5,408 nt of DNA from Syntrophomonadaceae bacterium (GTDB lineage: Bacteria > Bacillota > Syntrophomonadia > Syntrophomonadales > Syntrophomonadaceae). The position numbers and the translations under genes are program-made. Positions 1-5,408 of the stretch are shown in pieces. The stretch's first letter is position 1. Every line of letters begins with the position of its first letter. The stretch covers positions 1 through 5,408 of the forward strand of contig JAUNBV010000046.1 of NCBI GenBank assembly GCA_030526885.1, read 5' to 3'. Below the pieces are notes generated by a model. The model saw nothing but the letters and a program-made list of their open reading frames with translations. It searched no databases and was not told where the DNA came from.

Positions 1-2
1 GC

Positions 3-974
3 GCGAGCAAGATGGTGTACCAGTTGCCGCAGCTCATACTGCGCGGGAACGAGCCCGGGCCCTCAAAGTACGTTCCTTTCCGTTTATATAACCATGGGGG
101 CGAAGCCATGCTGCACTATTCACAGAGCGCAGGCATAAGCGGAAGGGATTATACTATCCGCCTCAATGCGGATGGAAGCTTTACCGAAGCGGCCTATCAC
201 AGTATAGTCAACACCTTCGGCGACAAGGCCTTCAGTTTCTCGGCGGCTGCCGATTATGGAGCCAACAACCTGAAGATGAAAGTAGGGAACGGGGAATATA
301 GGGACGTCGGCGACCCGGCTTATGTTTTCGGCTGGAGCTGGCAGGGGGGCCGCGCCGGGACCACCCCCGTGGACGCGGTGGAACTAGTGGGGGACGAACT
401 GTATATCCTGGGCTATGAATGGAATAACGGGGATGCGCTCAATGGCCTGTACCGCGTGAACATCAACACCAATGCCACCACGCGCGTCACCCCGCGCCAT
501 GTGCTGTATTTCCAGCGCGATGGCGACTACCTGTATTATGCCTCCGGCGAGGGGGCGCGCAGCTATGAAGGGCACGACAGCGTCTACCGCTATTCGCTCC
601 AAGACGGCAGGGAAGAACTAGTGCTCCGCCCCGCGATGGTTCCTGCCGCCATTAAGAATATCGCGGTGCTGAACGGCCACGTATACTGGCAAAGCTCCGA
701 TACTACAGCCCTGTACGACGCTAAGGGCGCCGCCCTCAACCCCGGCGGCATTTGTGAGAGCATGGTGGTGGTGGGGGACAAGGAAAAATATCTGGCCTGC
801 ACCTTTGAGGAAACCCCGGATTCCCGCTACCGGCTCATGGTATTTGACCGCGGCGGCGGGCTGGTCTTCAAAACCTCCGATGTGGCCTATCCCGGCAGCA
901 TAGTAATCGAAGGCCGGGAACTATATTACTATAACATTGTCACCAAGACCGTGTGCCATCATGCCTTGCCGTAG
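3..974 (+). CDS. 5'-truncated beta-propeller-like protein (DUF5050-like), probably exported
   Basis: The reading frame is open to the left edge of the window. The first ATG (position 12) has no ribosome binding site or signal peptide, so this is most likely the C-terminal part of a longer protein. Residue numbers count from that ATG (320 residues). From about residue 120 there are repeated strand-turn-strand units of beta-propeller type: VELVGDELYILGY (123-135), VLYFQRDGDYLYYAS (164-178) followed by VYRYSL, IAVLNGHVYWQSS (217-229), YRLMVFDRGG (273-282) and a last unit ending in ELYYYNIV (303-310). The hydrophobic-x-G-(D/E)-x-(L/I)-Y-Y pattern resembles DUF5050-type repeats, which are frequent in clostridial cell-surface or secreted proteins. 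The first ~105 residues do not show the repeat and are not recognised. No catalytic motif is visible, so the function is unknown; ligand or carbohydrate binding at the surface is only a guess. It is separated from the next gene by 248 bases and an independent promoter, so it is probably not part of the transporter operon. Confidence 0.72.
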   Translation, partial: ASKMVYQLPQLILRGNEPGPSKYVPFRLYNHGGEAMLHYSQSAGISGRDYTIRLNADGSFTEAAYHSIVNTFGDKAFSFSAAADYGANNLKMKVGNGEYRDVGDPAYVFGWSWQGGRAGTTPVDAVELVGDELYILGYEWNNGDALNGLYRVNINTNATTRVTPRHVLYFQRDGDYLYYASGEGARSYEGHDSVYRYSLQDGREELVLRPAMVPAAIKNIAVLNGHVYWQSSDTTALYDAKGAALNPGGICESMVVVGDKEKYLACTFEETPDSRYRLMVFDRGGGLVFKTSDVAYPGSIVIEGRELYYYNIVTKTVCHHALP

Positions 975-1036
975 GTTAGCGGATAGCTTTAGGGGCCGGA
1001 CGTGAGGGTACAAGTAATGTGACGCGCATAGTTGTA

Positions 1037-1091
1037 GGGGCGCGCCACCGCGGCAGGCTGTGCAAATTATCACATGCCGCCAGCGCGCCCC
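1037..1091. other. Large interrupted intergenic hairpin, possible terminator or structured element
   Basis: Three nested, perfectly complementary arm pairs are visible. The outer stem is GGGGCGCGC (1037-1045) with GCGCGCCCC (1083-1091). The middle stem is GCGGCA (1050-1055) with TGCCGC (1075-1080). The inner stem is TGTG (1059-1062) with CACA (1071-1074), around the AT-rich loop CAAATTAT. Small internal loops (CACC opposite CA, and a GGC bulge) separate the stems, giving 19 base pairs in 55 nt. No T-run follows on either strand (CAAAAC follows on +, TACAAC on -), so it is not a classical intrinsic terminator, although its place between the end of the propeller gene and the next promoter would suit termination. 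It could also be a palindromic repeat family member or a structured RNA. Confidence 0.7.
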
Positions 1092-1140
1092 AAAACAGCG
1101 GAACCACGCGTGCGCAGGCGTCTTGGCCGATGGATTCCAC

Positions 1141-1170
1141 TTGACAGCAGGTGTGGTTTTGTTATATATT
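1141..1170 (+). promoter_or_regulatory. Sigma-A-type promoter for fmdB-potABCD
   Basis: A perfect -35 box TTGACA lies at 1141-1146. The -10 box TATATT (1165-1170) matches five of six consensus bases, with an 18-bp spacer. A shifted -10 reading, TATATA (1163-1168), would give a 16-bp spacer with a weaker match. Transcription would start near 1177, leaving a leader of about 46 nt before fmdB. It is the only good promoter seen upstream of the transporter genes, because the 29-base gap before potA has no room for one. Confidence 0.72.
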
Positions 1171-1180
1171 CACCCTGTTG

Positions 1181-1193
1181 CACTCACGGAGTG
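1181..1193. promoter_or_regulatory. Small inverted repeat at the predicted transcription start, possible operator
   Basis: CACTC (1181-1185) and GAGTG (1189-1193) are perfect inverted copies separated by ACG. The element begins about 11 bases after the -10 box, overlapping or just following the predicted start of transcription, a position typical of repressor operators. The arms are only five bases, so chance is possible. As RNA it could form a small hairpin with a tight loop in the leader. Confidence 0.3.
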
Positions 1194-1205
1194 GGAAGCT
1201 TTGAC

Positions 1206-1211
1206 AGGAGG
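1206..1211 (+). promoter_or_regulatory. Ribosome binding site of fmdB
   Basis: A full AGGAGG lies 11 bases before the ATG at 1223. The spacing is slightly long, but the match is perfect and fixes this start. Confidence 0.75.
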
Positions 1212-1222
1212 CGCTTTAAACC

Positions 1223-1531
1223 ATGCCGGATTATGACTATAGATGCGAAAAATGCGGAGATTTCGCGGTAAAGCAACGCATAACCGAGGATACTCTTTCC
1301 GAGTGCCCGCATTGCGGCGCGCCGGTAAAGCGCATAATCAGTCACCGCGTGGGCGTGATGTTCAAGGGATCCGGGTTTTATAAAACGGATGTGCAGGGGC
1401 TCAAGGACAGAGCCCGTGCCGTCAACAAGGAACGGCAGGTGGATAACCAGGCTTTACTGGACGGCGATGTATCCGGCTTTGTGGCGCAGAGCGACGCAAC
1501 CACGAAGAAACTCGCCGATGCCGGCACCTAG
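1223..1531 (+). CDS. fmdB: FmdB family zinc-ribbon protein
   Basis: A 102-residue protein with the N-terminal zinc ribbon of the FmdB/CxxC_CxxC_SSSS family. It starts MPDYDYRCEKCG and carries two CxxC pairs, C8/C11 and C28/C31, which should hold one zinc ion. These are followed by the conserved segment GVMFKGSGFYKTD (44-56) that usually follows the ribbon in this family. The polar, charged C-terminal tail (about 57-102) is typical in length and poorly conserved. The family was named after a putative regulator of a formamidase/amidase gene in Methylophilus; the molecular role of most members is untested. The gene follows its own promoter and a strong ribosome binding site, and ends 29 bases before potA, so the two are probably co-transcribed. 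A regulatory or accessory role for polyamine uptake is inferred from position only. Family assignment is firm; function is not. Confidence 0.88.
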   Translation: MPDYDYRCEKCGDFAVKQRITEDTLSECPHCGAPVKRIISHRVGVMFKGSGFYKTDVQGLKDRARAVNKERQVDNQALLDGDVSGFVAQSDATTKKLADAGT

Positions 1532-1545
1532 CTTGATTACGTATT

Positions 1546-1553
1546 AGGAAGGG
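1546..1553 (+). promoter_or_regulatory. Ribosome binding site that selects the TTG start of potA
   Basis: AGGAAGGG lies 7 bases before the TTG at 1561. An in-frame TGA sits at 1555-1557, just two codons before the TTG, so no earlier start exists. The first in-frame ATG is not reached until residue 107, well beyond the Walker A motif. Confidence 0.7.
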
Positions 1554-1560
1554 ATGAAAA

Positions 1561-2598
1561 TTGGCCAACGAGATCATTCGGCTGAATAATATTACCAAGC
1601 AATTTGAAGGGCAGCTGGTTTTAGACCATATCAACCTTCAAATCGCCCGTAATGAGTTTGTCACCCTGTTGGGCCCCAGTGGATGCGGCAAGACGACCAC
1701 GCTGAGAATTATCGGCGGGTTTGAACAGCCGACCAGTGGGGAATTATTGTTTGAGGGCCGCGTGATCAACGACATTCCCGCCTATGAACGCCGTATCAAC
1801 ACGGTCTTTCAGCGCTATGCGCTCTTTCCCCATCTAAATGTCTTCGAAAATGTGGCCTTTGGGCTCCGCATTAAAAAAATGGAATCGGCGCGGGTGAAAT
1901 CCGGCGTGGCTAAACTGCTGGAACTAGTCAACCTGCGCGGCTTTGAAAAGCGTTCGGTGCATTCCCTGTCCGGCGGGGAGCAGCAGCGGGTGGCTATCGC
2001 GCGCGCGCTGGTCAACGAGCCGGAGGTGCTGCTGTTGGACGAGCCGCTGGCGGCGCTGGACCTGAAACTGCGCAAGGAGATGCAGATCGAGCTGAAAAAT
2101 ATCCAGAAGAGCTTGGGGATAACCTTCGTTTTCGTCACCCACGACCAGGAGGAAGCTCTCACCATGAGCGATACGGTGGTGGTGATGCATGACGGTATCA
2201 TCCAGCAGATTGGCGCTCCCATCGACATCTACAACGAGCCGATAAATATGTTCGTGGCCGATTTCATCGGCGAGAGCACCATTCTATCCGGCACCTTCAT
2301 CCGCGACTACGAAGTGGAGTTCGCGGGGCGGCGCTGGGAATGCGCCGACGTAGGGTTTGGCGTGGGCGAAGAGGTGGACGTGGTGGTGCGCCCGGAGGAC
2401 GTCAAGTTGGTGAATCCCGAGGAGGGCATGATCACCGGGGAGATATTGTCGGTGATATTTAAGGGTGTGCATTATGAAATGATGGTGCGCAGCGGGTTGA
2501 AGGATTGGATGGTGCACAGCACGCTGCGCGGGGAACCGGGCTGCTGGGTGGGCATGAACCTCATCCCGGACGACATCCATATCATGAAGAAGGGTTAA
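1561..2598 (+). CDS. potA: Polyamine ABC transporter ATP-binding protein PotA
   Basis: A 345-residue cytoplasmic ATPase that powers spermidine/putrescine import with PotB, PotC and PotD. All ABC motifs are intact: Walker A GPSGCGKTT (38-46), Q-loop Q84 in VFQRYALFPH, signature LSGGEQQ (136-142), Walker B VLLLDEP (156-162) with catalytic E161, D-loop ALD (165-167) and H-loop H194 in FVTHDQEEAL. The VFQ.YALFPH segment and the tight match around the Q-loop are typical of the PotA/spermidine branch of the family. A C-terminal TOBE-type domain (about 235-345) includes the characteristic VRPED (276-280). Length is normal for the family. Translation begins at TTG (see the ribosome binding site entry). 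It is followed after 6 bases by potB in the same reading frame. Related importers for iron, sulfate or maltose use similar ATPases, but the PotB/C/D neighbours settle the assignment. Confidence 0.95.
   Translation: MANEIIRLNNITKQFEGQLVLDHINLQIARNEFVTLLGPSGCGKTTTLRIIGGFEQPTSGELLFEGRVINDIPAYERRINTVFQRYALFPHLNVFENVAFGLRIKKMESARVKSGVAKLLELVNLRGFEKRSVHSLSGGEQQRVAIARALVNEPEVLLLDEPLAALDLKLRKEMQIELKNIQKSLGITFVFVTHDQEEALTMSDTVVVMHDGIIQQIGAPIDIYNEPINMFVADFIGESTILSGTFIRDYEVEFAGRRWECADVGFGVGEEVDVVVRPEDVKLVNPEEGMITGEILSVIFKGVHYEMMVRSGLKDWMVHSTLRGEPGCWVGMNLIPDDIHIMKKG
2586..2594 (+). promoter_or_regulatory. Ribosome binding site of potB inside the end of potA
   Basis: GAAGAAGGG lies inside the last codons of potA, 10 bases before the TTG at 2605. 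It supports TTG rather than the ATG at 2635 (residue 11) as the potB start. The TTG start also keeps the basic cytoplasmic N-terminus (K2, R3) ahead of the first membrane helix. Confidence 0.55.
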
Positions 2599-2604
2599 AC
2601 GCCG

Positions 2605-3432
2605 TTGAAAAGGGACTGGGTCGCCTATCCGTATATGGGCTGGATGCTGGTTTTCGTCACCGTGCCGCTGGTTTTGCTGCTGTACAACAGCGTAATAATC
2701 GATAGCGGCAGCGGGACGGTGCGCTTTACCCTGGAGCATTTTGGGCGGGTGCTGGAACCCATGTATTTATCGGTCATCTGGCGCTCCATCATGCTGGCGC
2801 TGGTCAGCACCGTCATCTGCCTGGTGCTGGGCTACCCCATGGCCATGATCATCGCCAACAGCAGTTTGAAAACCCAGTACGTGCTGATAATATTATTCAT
2901 CATCCCCATGTGGATGAATTTCCTGGCCCGCACCTACGCCTGGATGACGCTGCTGGAGAAGACCGGGCTGTTCAGCCAGTTTCTGCGCTGGCTGGGGTTG
3001 CCGGTGACCGGGCTTTTGCATACCGATTTCGCGGTCATCCTGGGCATGGTATATAACTTTTTGCCCTTTATGATCTTCCCCATCTATGTGGTATTGCGCA
3101 AGATGGACAAGTCGCTGCTTGAAGCCTCGCGCGACCTGGGCGCCACCCCGCTGATGACTTTCCGGCGGGTGGTGTTTCCTCTGAGCCTGTCCGGCGTGCT
3201 GTCCGGCGTCACCCTGGTGTTCATGCCGGCGGTCACCACCTTTGCCATCCCACAACTCTTGGGCGGCGGCCATTACACCATGATCGGCAACCTCATCGAG
3301 CAGCAGTACCTGCGCGCCAATGACTGGGGGTTCGGCTCCGCCCTGTCCATCATCCTCATCGTCATCATCCTGCTCAGCATGGCCTTGATATATAAGGTGG
3401 ACCGCAAGGAAGACGGGGGGTTGATGATATGA
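2605..3432 (+). CDS. potB: Polyamine ABC transporter permease PotB
   Basis: A 275-residue inner-membrane permease of the binding-protein-dependent transport family (BPD_transp_1). Six hydrophobic helices can be placed at about residues 12-32, 58-84, 91-110, 143-164, 195-217 and 245-264. The cytoplasmic EAA loop that docks onto PotA is clear at about 173-197: EASRDLGATPLMTFRRVVFP, with the invariant glycine at G179 and the proline at P192. The segment FIIPMWMNFLARTYAWM (98-114) is characteristic of PotB-type permeases. Length is usual for the family. It pairs with PotC to make the heterodimeric channel for spermidine/putrescine. It starts at TTG 6 bases after potA and its stop overlaps the potC start by four bases (ATGA), consistent with translational coupling. 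Confidence 0.94.
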   Translation: MKRDWVAYPYMGWMLVFVTVPLVLLLYNSVIIDSGSGTVRFTLEHFGRVLEPMYLSVIWRSIMLALVSTVICLVLGYPMAMIIANSSLKTQYVLIILFIIPMWMNFLARTYAWMTLLEKTGLFSQFLRWLGLPVTGLLHTDFAVILGMVYNFLPFMIFPIYVVLRKMDKSLLEASRDLGATPLMTFRRVVFPLSLSGVLSGVTLVFMPAVTTFAIPQLLGGGHYTMIGNLIEQQYLRANDWGFGSALSIILIVIILLSMALIYKVDRKEDGGLMI

Positions 3433-4223
3433 TGGCCTGGCTCAGACGCTTCTATATCTGGCTGATCTTCTTCTTCCTCTATGCGCCCATATTGGTGCTG
3501 GTGCTGTTTTCGTTCAACGATTCCCGCTCCCGTTCCAGCTGGGACGGCTTTACCCTGCACTGGTACGCGGATTTGTTCGCCAACCAGCAATTGATGACCG
3601 CGCTGTACAACACCATCGCCATCGCTATTGTTTCGGCGTTGGTGGCGACCGTGCTGGGCACGGTGGCGGCCATCGGCATCCAGCGTATGCGCGGGTTTAA
3701 GCATTCGCTGACCATGAACCTGACCTACCTGCCCATTTTGAACCCGGATATAGTTACCGGCATCTCGATGATGATGTTTTTCATCGCGGTGAGCATCCCC
3801 CGCGGCATGACCAGCATGATGCTGGCCCATATTACCTTTTGCCTGCCGTTCGTGATAATCGTGGTGCTGCCCAAGCTGAAACAGATGGACCCCCTGCTGT
3901 ATGACGCCGCGCTCGACCTCGGGGCCACCCCCTCCAAGGCCTACCGCTCCGTGATCATACCGCAGATATTGCCCAGCATCCTGGTGGGCTTCCTGCTGGC
4001 CTTCACCATGTCGGTGGACGATTTCGTCATCAGTTTTTTCGTCACCGGGAATGGGGTCAACAATCTTTCCATAGCCATATATACAATGGCCAAGCGCGGC
4101 ATCAGCCCCAGCATAAACGCGGTGATGACGCTGATTTTAGTCGCGGTACTGATTGCGGTGGCACTAGTGTACTACTATGTGTCTCACAATAAAAAAATAA
4201 CGGAGAAAGGTTGGGATATTTAA
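3429..4223 (+). CDS. potC: Polyamine ABC transporter permease PotC
   Basis: A 264-residue membrane permease, the partner of PotB. Hydrophobic helices lie at about 9-29, 61-84, 99-121, 129-149, 180-204 and 231-251. The EAA loop reads DAALDLGATPSKAYRSVIIP (159-178) with G165 and P178 in place. The segment FTMSVDDFVISFFVTG (192-207) is a hallmark of PotC-type permeases, and LPILNPDIVTGISM (101-114) is equally typical. The start ATG at 3429 overlaps the potB stop as ATGA; a second ATG follows directly (3432), so the exact first residue is uncertain by one codon. A G-run at 3415-3420, eight bases upstream, can serve as ribosome binding site. The gene stops one base before potD. Unlike some Gram-positive bacteria, potC and potD are not fused here. 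Confidence 0.94.
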   Translation: MMAWLRRFYIWLIFFFLYAPILVLVLFSFNDSRSRSSWDGFTLHWYADLFANQQLMTALYNTIAIAIVSALVATVLGTVAAIGIQRMRGFKHSLTMNLTYLPILNPDIVTGISMMMFFIAVSIPRGMTSMMLAHITFCLPFVIIVVLPKLKQMDPLLYDAALDLGATPSKAYRSVIIPQILPSILVGFLLAFTMSVDDFVISFFVTGNGVNNLSIAIYTMAKRGISPSINAVMTLILVAVLIAVALVYYYVSHNKKITEKGWDI

Positions 4224-4224
4224 A

Positions 4225-5280
4225 ATGAAAAAGAGGTTGATTGGATTGGCTTGTCTGGTGGTTTTGTTGGGAGCCGCACTGCTCACGGGGTGCGATTCCG
4301 ATAAGACGAAGCTGTATGTTTACAACTGGGGCGATTATATGGATCGCAGCGTCATCAAGCAGTTTGAACAGGAAAACCCCGATATTAAAGTGGTGTATGA
4401 GGAATTTGCCAGCAATGAAGATATGTATGTGAAGGTGACGGCGGGGGCCAGCAATTACGACGTGGCCTTCCCCTCCGATTACATGGTGCGGCGCCTGGCC
4501 AACGAGGGCCTGCTGCACGAACTCAATATGGACAACATACCTAATTTCCAGTACATCGACTCGCGTTTCACCGACATGGGCTATGACCCCGGCAACCGCT
4601 ATTCCATACCCTACACCTGGGGTACGGTAGGCATTGCTTATAATACCACCATGGTGGATGAGCCGGTGGACAGCTGGGGCATCCTGTGGGATGAGAAGTA
4701 TGAGAAAAATCTGTTTATGTATGACAGCCAGCGCGATTCCATCGCTGTGGCCCTGTTGTATTTGGGCTATTCATTGAACAGCACCGATGAAAAAGAACTG
4801 GAAGAAGCCCGGGACCTGCTCATCGCGCAGCGCCCGCTGGTATCGTCCTATGTGGGCGACGAGGTGCGCGACCTGATGGCAGCGCAAGAAGCCGCCCTGG
4901 CGGTGGTGTATAACGGCGACGCCATGCAGATGTACGACCTGAACCCGGACATCGAGTATGTCATCCCCAAGGAAGGCTCCAACATTTGGTTCGACTGCAT
5001 GGTGGTCCCCACCACCAGCCAGCACAAGGAAGAAGCCGAACGCTTCATCGACTTCATGTGCCGTCCCGACATCGCCCTGCAGAACACGGAGTGGCTGTGT
5101 TACCCCTCCCCCCATACTCAGGTGATGGAGGAGCTGGACGAGGAATACCGCAACAACCCCACGCTGTACCCCGACGATGAAGCGTTGGCGCGCTGCGAGG
5201 AATTCGACGACCTGTCCGCGGTCCTGCCGCTGTATAACCGCATCTGGGACGAAGTCAAGGTGGGCGCGCTGGAGGAGTAG
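4225..5280 (+). CDS. potD: Spermidine/putrescine-binding lipoprotein PotD
   Basis: A 351-residue extracellular substrate-binding protein. A lipoprotein signal peptide is clear: MKKR, a hydrophobic core, then lipobox LTGC (20-23) with C23 as the lipidated residue. The mature part is a two-lobed periplasmic-binding fold of the PotD/PotF group, starting LYVYNWGDYM (30-39). Aligned from memory to E. coli PotD, pocket residues W35, Y38, S84, Y86, W255, D257 and Y293 are kept, and D171 stands for the glutamate. Other expected contacts differ: S168 for an aspartate, Y229 for a tryptophan, and F327 near the position of a glutamine. A polyamine is therefore the likely ligand, but the preferred one (spermidine, putrescine or another) cannot be read off. 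The ribosome binding site is weak or distant (AAAGG, 14 bases before the ATG), so translation may rely on coupling with potC one base upstream. It is the last gene before the terminator. Confidence 0.94.
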   Translation: MKKRLIGLACLVVLLGAALLTGCDSDKTKLYVYNWGDYMDRSVIKQFEQENPDIKVVYEEFASNEDMYVKVTAGASNYDVAFPSDYMVRRLANEGLLHELNMDNIPNFQYIDSRFTDMGYDPGNRYSIPYTWGTVGIAYNTTMVDEPVDSWGILWDEKYEKNLFMYDSQRDSIAVALLYLGYSLNSTDEKELEEARDLLIAQRPLVSSYVGDEVRDLMAAQEAALAVVYNGDAMQMYDLNPDIEYVIPKEGSNIWFDCMVVPTTSQHKEEAERFIDFMCRPDIALQNTEWLCYPSPHTQVMEELDEEYRNNPTLYPDDEALARCEEFDDLSAVLPLYNRIWDEVKVGALEE

Positions 5281-5312
5281 CACCGGGTAAAACTATATAA
5301 AACCATACTGCC

Positions 5313-5340
5313 ACGCCGCCGGACAATAGCCCGGCGGCGT
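5313..5340 (+). terminator. Intrinsic-type terminator hairpin after potD
   Basis: ACGCCGCCGG (5313-5322) and CCGGCGGCGT (5331-5340) form a perfect 10-bp GC-rich stem around an 8-nt loop (ACAATAGC), 32 bases after the potD stop. The following CGCTTATTCAT is only moderately T-rich, so the U-tract is weak; termination may be partial or helped by a factor. An A-rich stretch lies on the left flank (about 5287-5303). Confidence 0.68.
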
Positions 5341-5408
5341 CGCTTATTCATACGCGCGACCGGCGCTCGCGGCGCCAGAACTTGAAATACCTTTACAGAA
5401 GTTGAGCT
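5341..5408. other. Non-coding right edge
   Basis: No gene start, promoter or RNA gene is recognised in these 68 bases. A minor inverted repeat, GGCGC (5362-5366) and GCGCC (5372-5376), is present but short. Whatever gene follows lies beyond the window. Confidence 0.5.

Noticed and set aside
1105..1112. 8-bp palindrome CACGCGTG
   Set aside because: It is too short and isolated to call an operator; it lies 29 bases upstream of the -35 box with no second copy.
1074..1271. 65-codon + strand frame across the promoter and the fmdB start
   Set aside because: It overlaps the promoter and the well-supported fmdB start, is rich in Arg and Pro as expected of random GC-rich sequence, and has no ribosome binding site.
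2284..3830. Long minus-strand open frames (for example 2284-2739 and 3273-3830) opposite potA, potB and potC
   Set aside because: They are antisense shadows of firmly identified genes; their translations are His/Gln-rich, low in recognisable motifs and typical of complement-strand artefacts.
383..4168. Four ACTAGT hexamers (383, 617, 1923, 4163) in 5.4 kb
   Set aside because: About one is expected at this base composition. All lie in coding sequence as Leu-Val codon pairs (CTA GTN) with no regular spacing, so a weak codon-context effect or chance is enough.
4771..5283. 170-codon minus-strand frame opposite potD
   Set aside because: It lies wholly within the antisense of potD, with no family resemblance and no promoter or ribosome binding site recognised.
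5362..5376. Short inverted repeat GGCGC-TCGCG-GCGCC after the terminator
   Set aside because: A 5-bp GC stem in GC-rich sequence is expected by chance, and no T-run follows.
1..5408. CRISPR array, tRNA, rRNA, insertion sequence or phage genes
   Set aside because: No direct-repeat spacing pattern, cloverleaf, transposase or phage motif was found on either strand.

Overview
The window looks like a piece of a Bacillota chromosome, probably a Clostridia-type lineage, with moderately high GC (about 55% by eye). This is inferred from three things: potABCD genes packed in the Gram-positive order with the binding protein as a lipoprotein, TTG starts on potA and potB, and a beta-propeller protein of the DUF5050-like kind that is common in clostridia. 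No species can be named. All five genes are on the + strand.

Layout. Positions 1-974 hold the 3' part of a gene for a probably secreted beta-propeller-like protein; its true start lies left of the window. Positions 975-1222 are non-coding. They contain a large interrupted hairpin (1037-1091), a near-consensus sigma-A promoter (1141-1170) and a small inverted repeat close to the predicted transcription start (1181-1193). Next comes fmdB (1223-1531), a small two-CxxC zinc-ribbon protein, and then potA, potB, potC and potD (1561-5280) with gaps of 29, 6, -4 and 1 bases. A 10-bp perfect hairpin at 5313-5340 closes the unit. The last 68 bases hold no recognisable gene.

How the genes work together. 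PotD (lipoprotein) captures a polyamine such as spermidine or putrescine outside the membrane. PotB and PotC form the membrane channel, and PotA hydrolyses ATP to drive import. The zinc-ribbon protein shares the only visible promoter with the transporter. It sits where a dedicated HTH regulator (PotR/PuuR type) is often found in Bacillota, so it is a candidate regulator or accessory factor. That role is inference.

I see no clear undescribed system. The points most worth a second look are the 55-nt intergenic hairpin, the fmdB-pot linkage with its promoter-proximal inverted repeat, and the substitutions at expected polyamine-contact positions in PotD.
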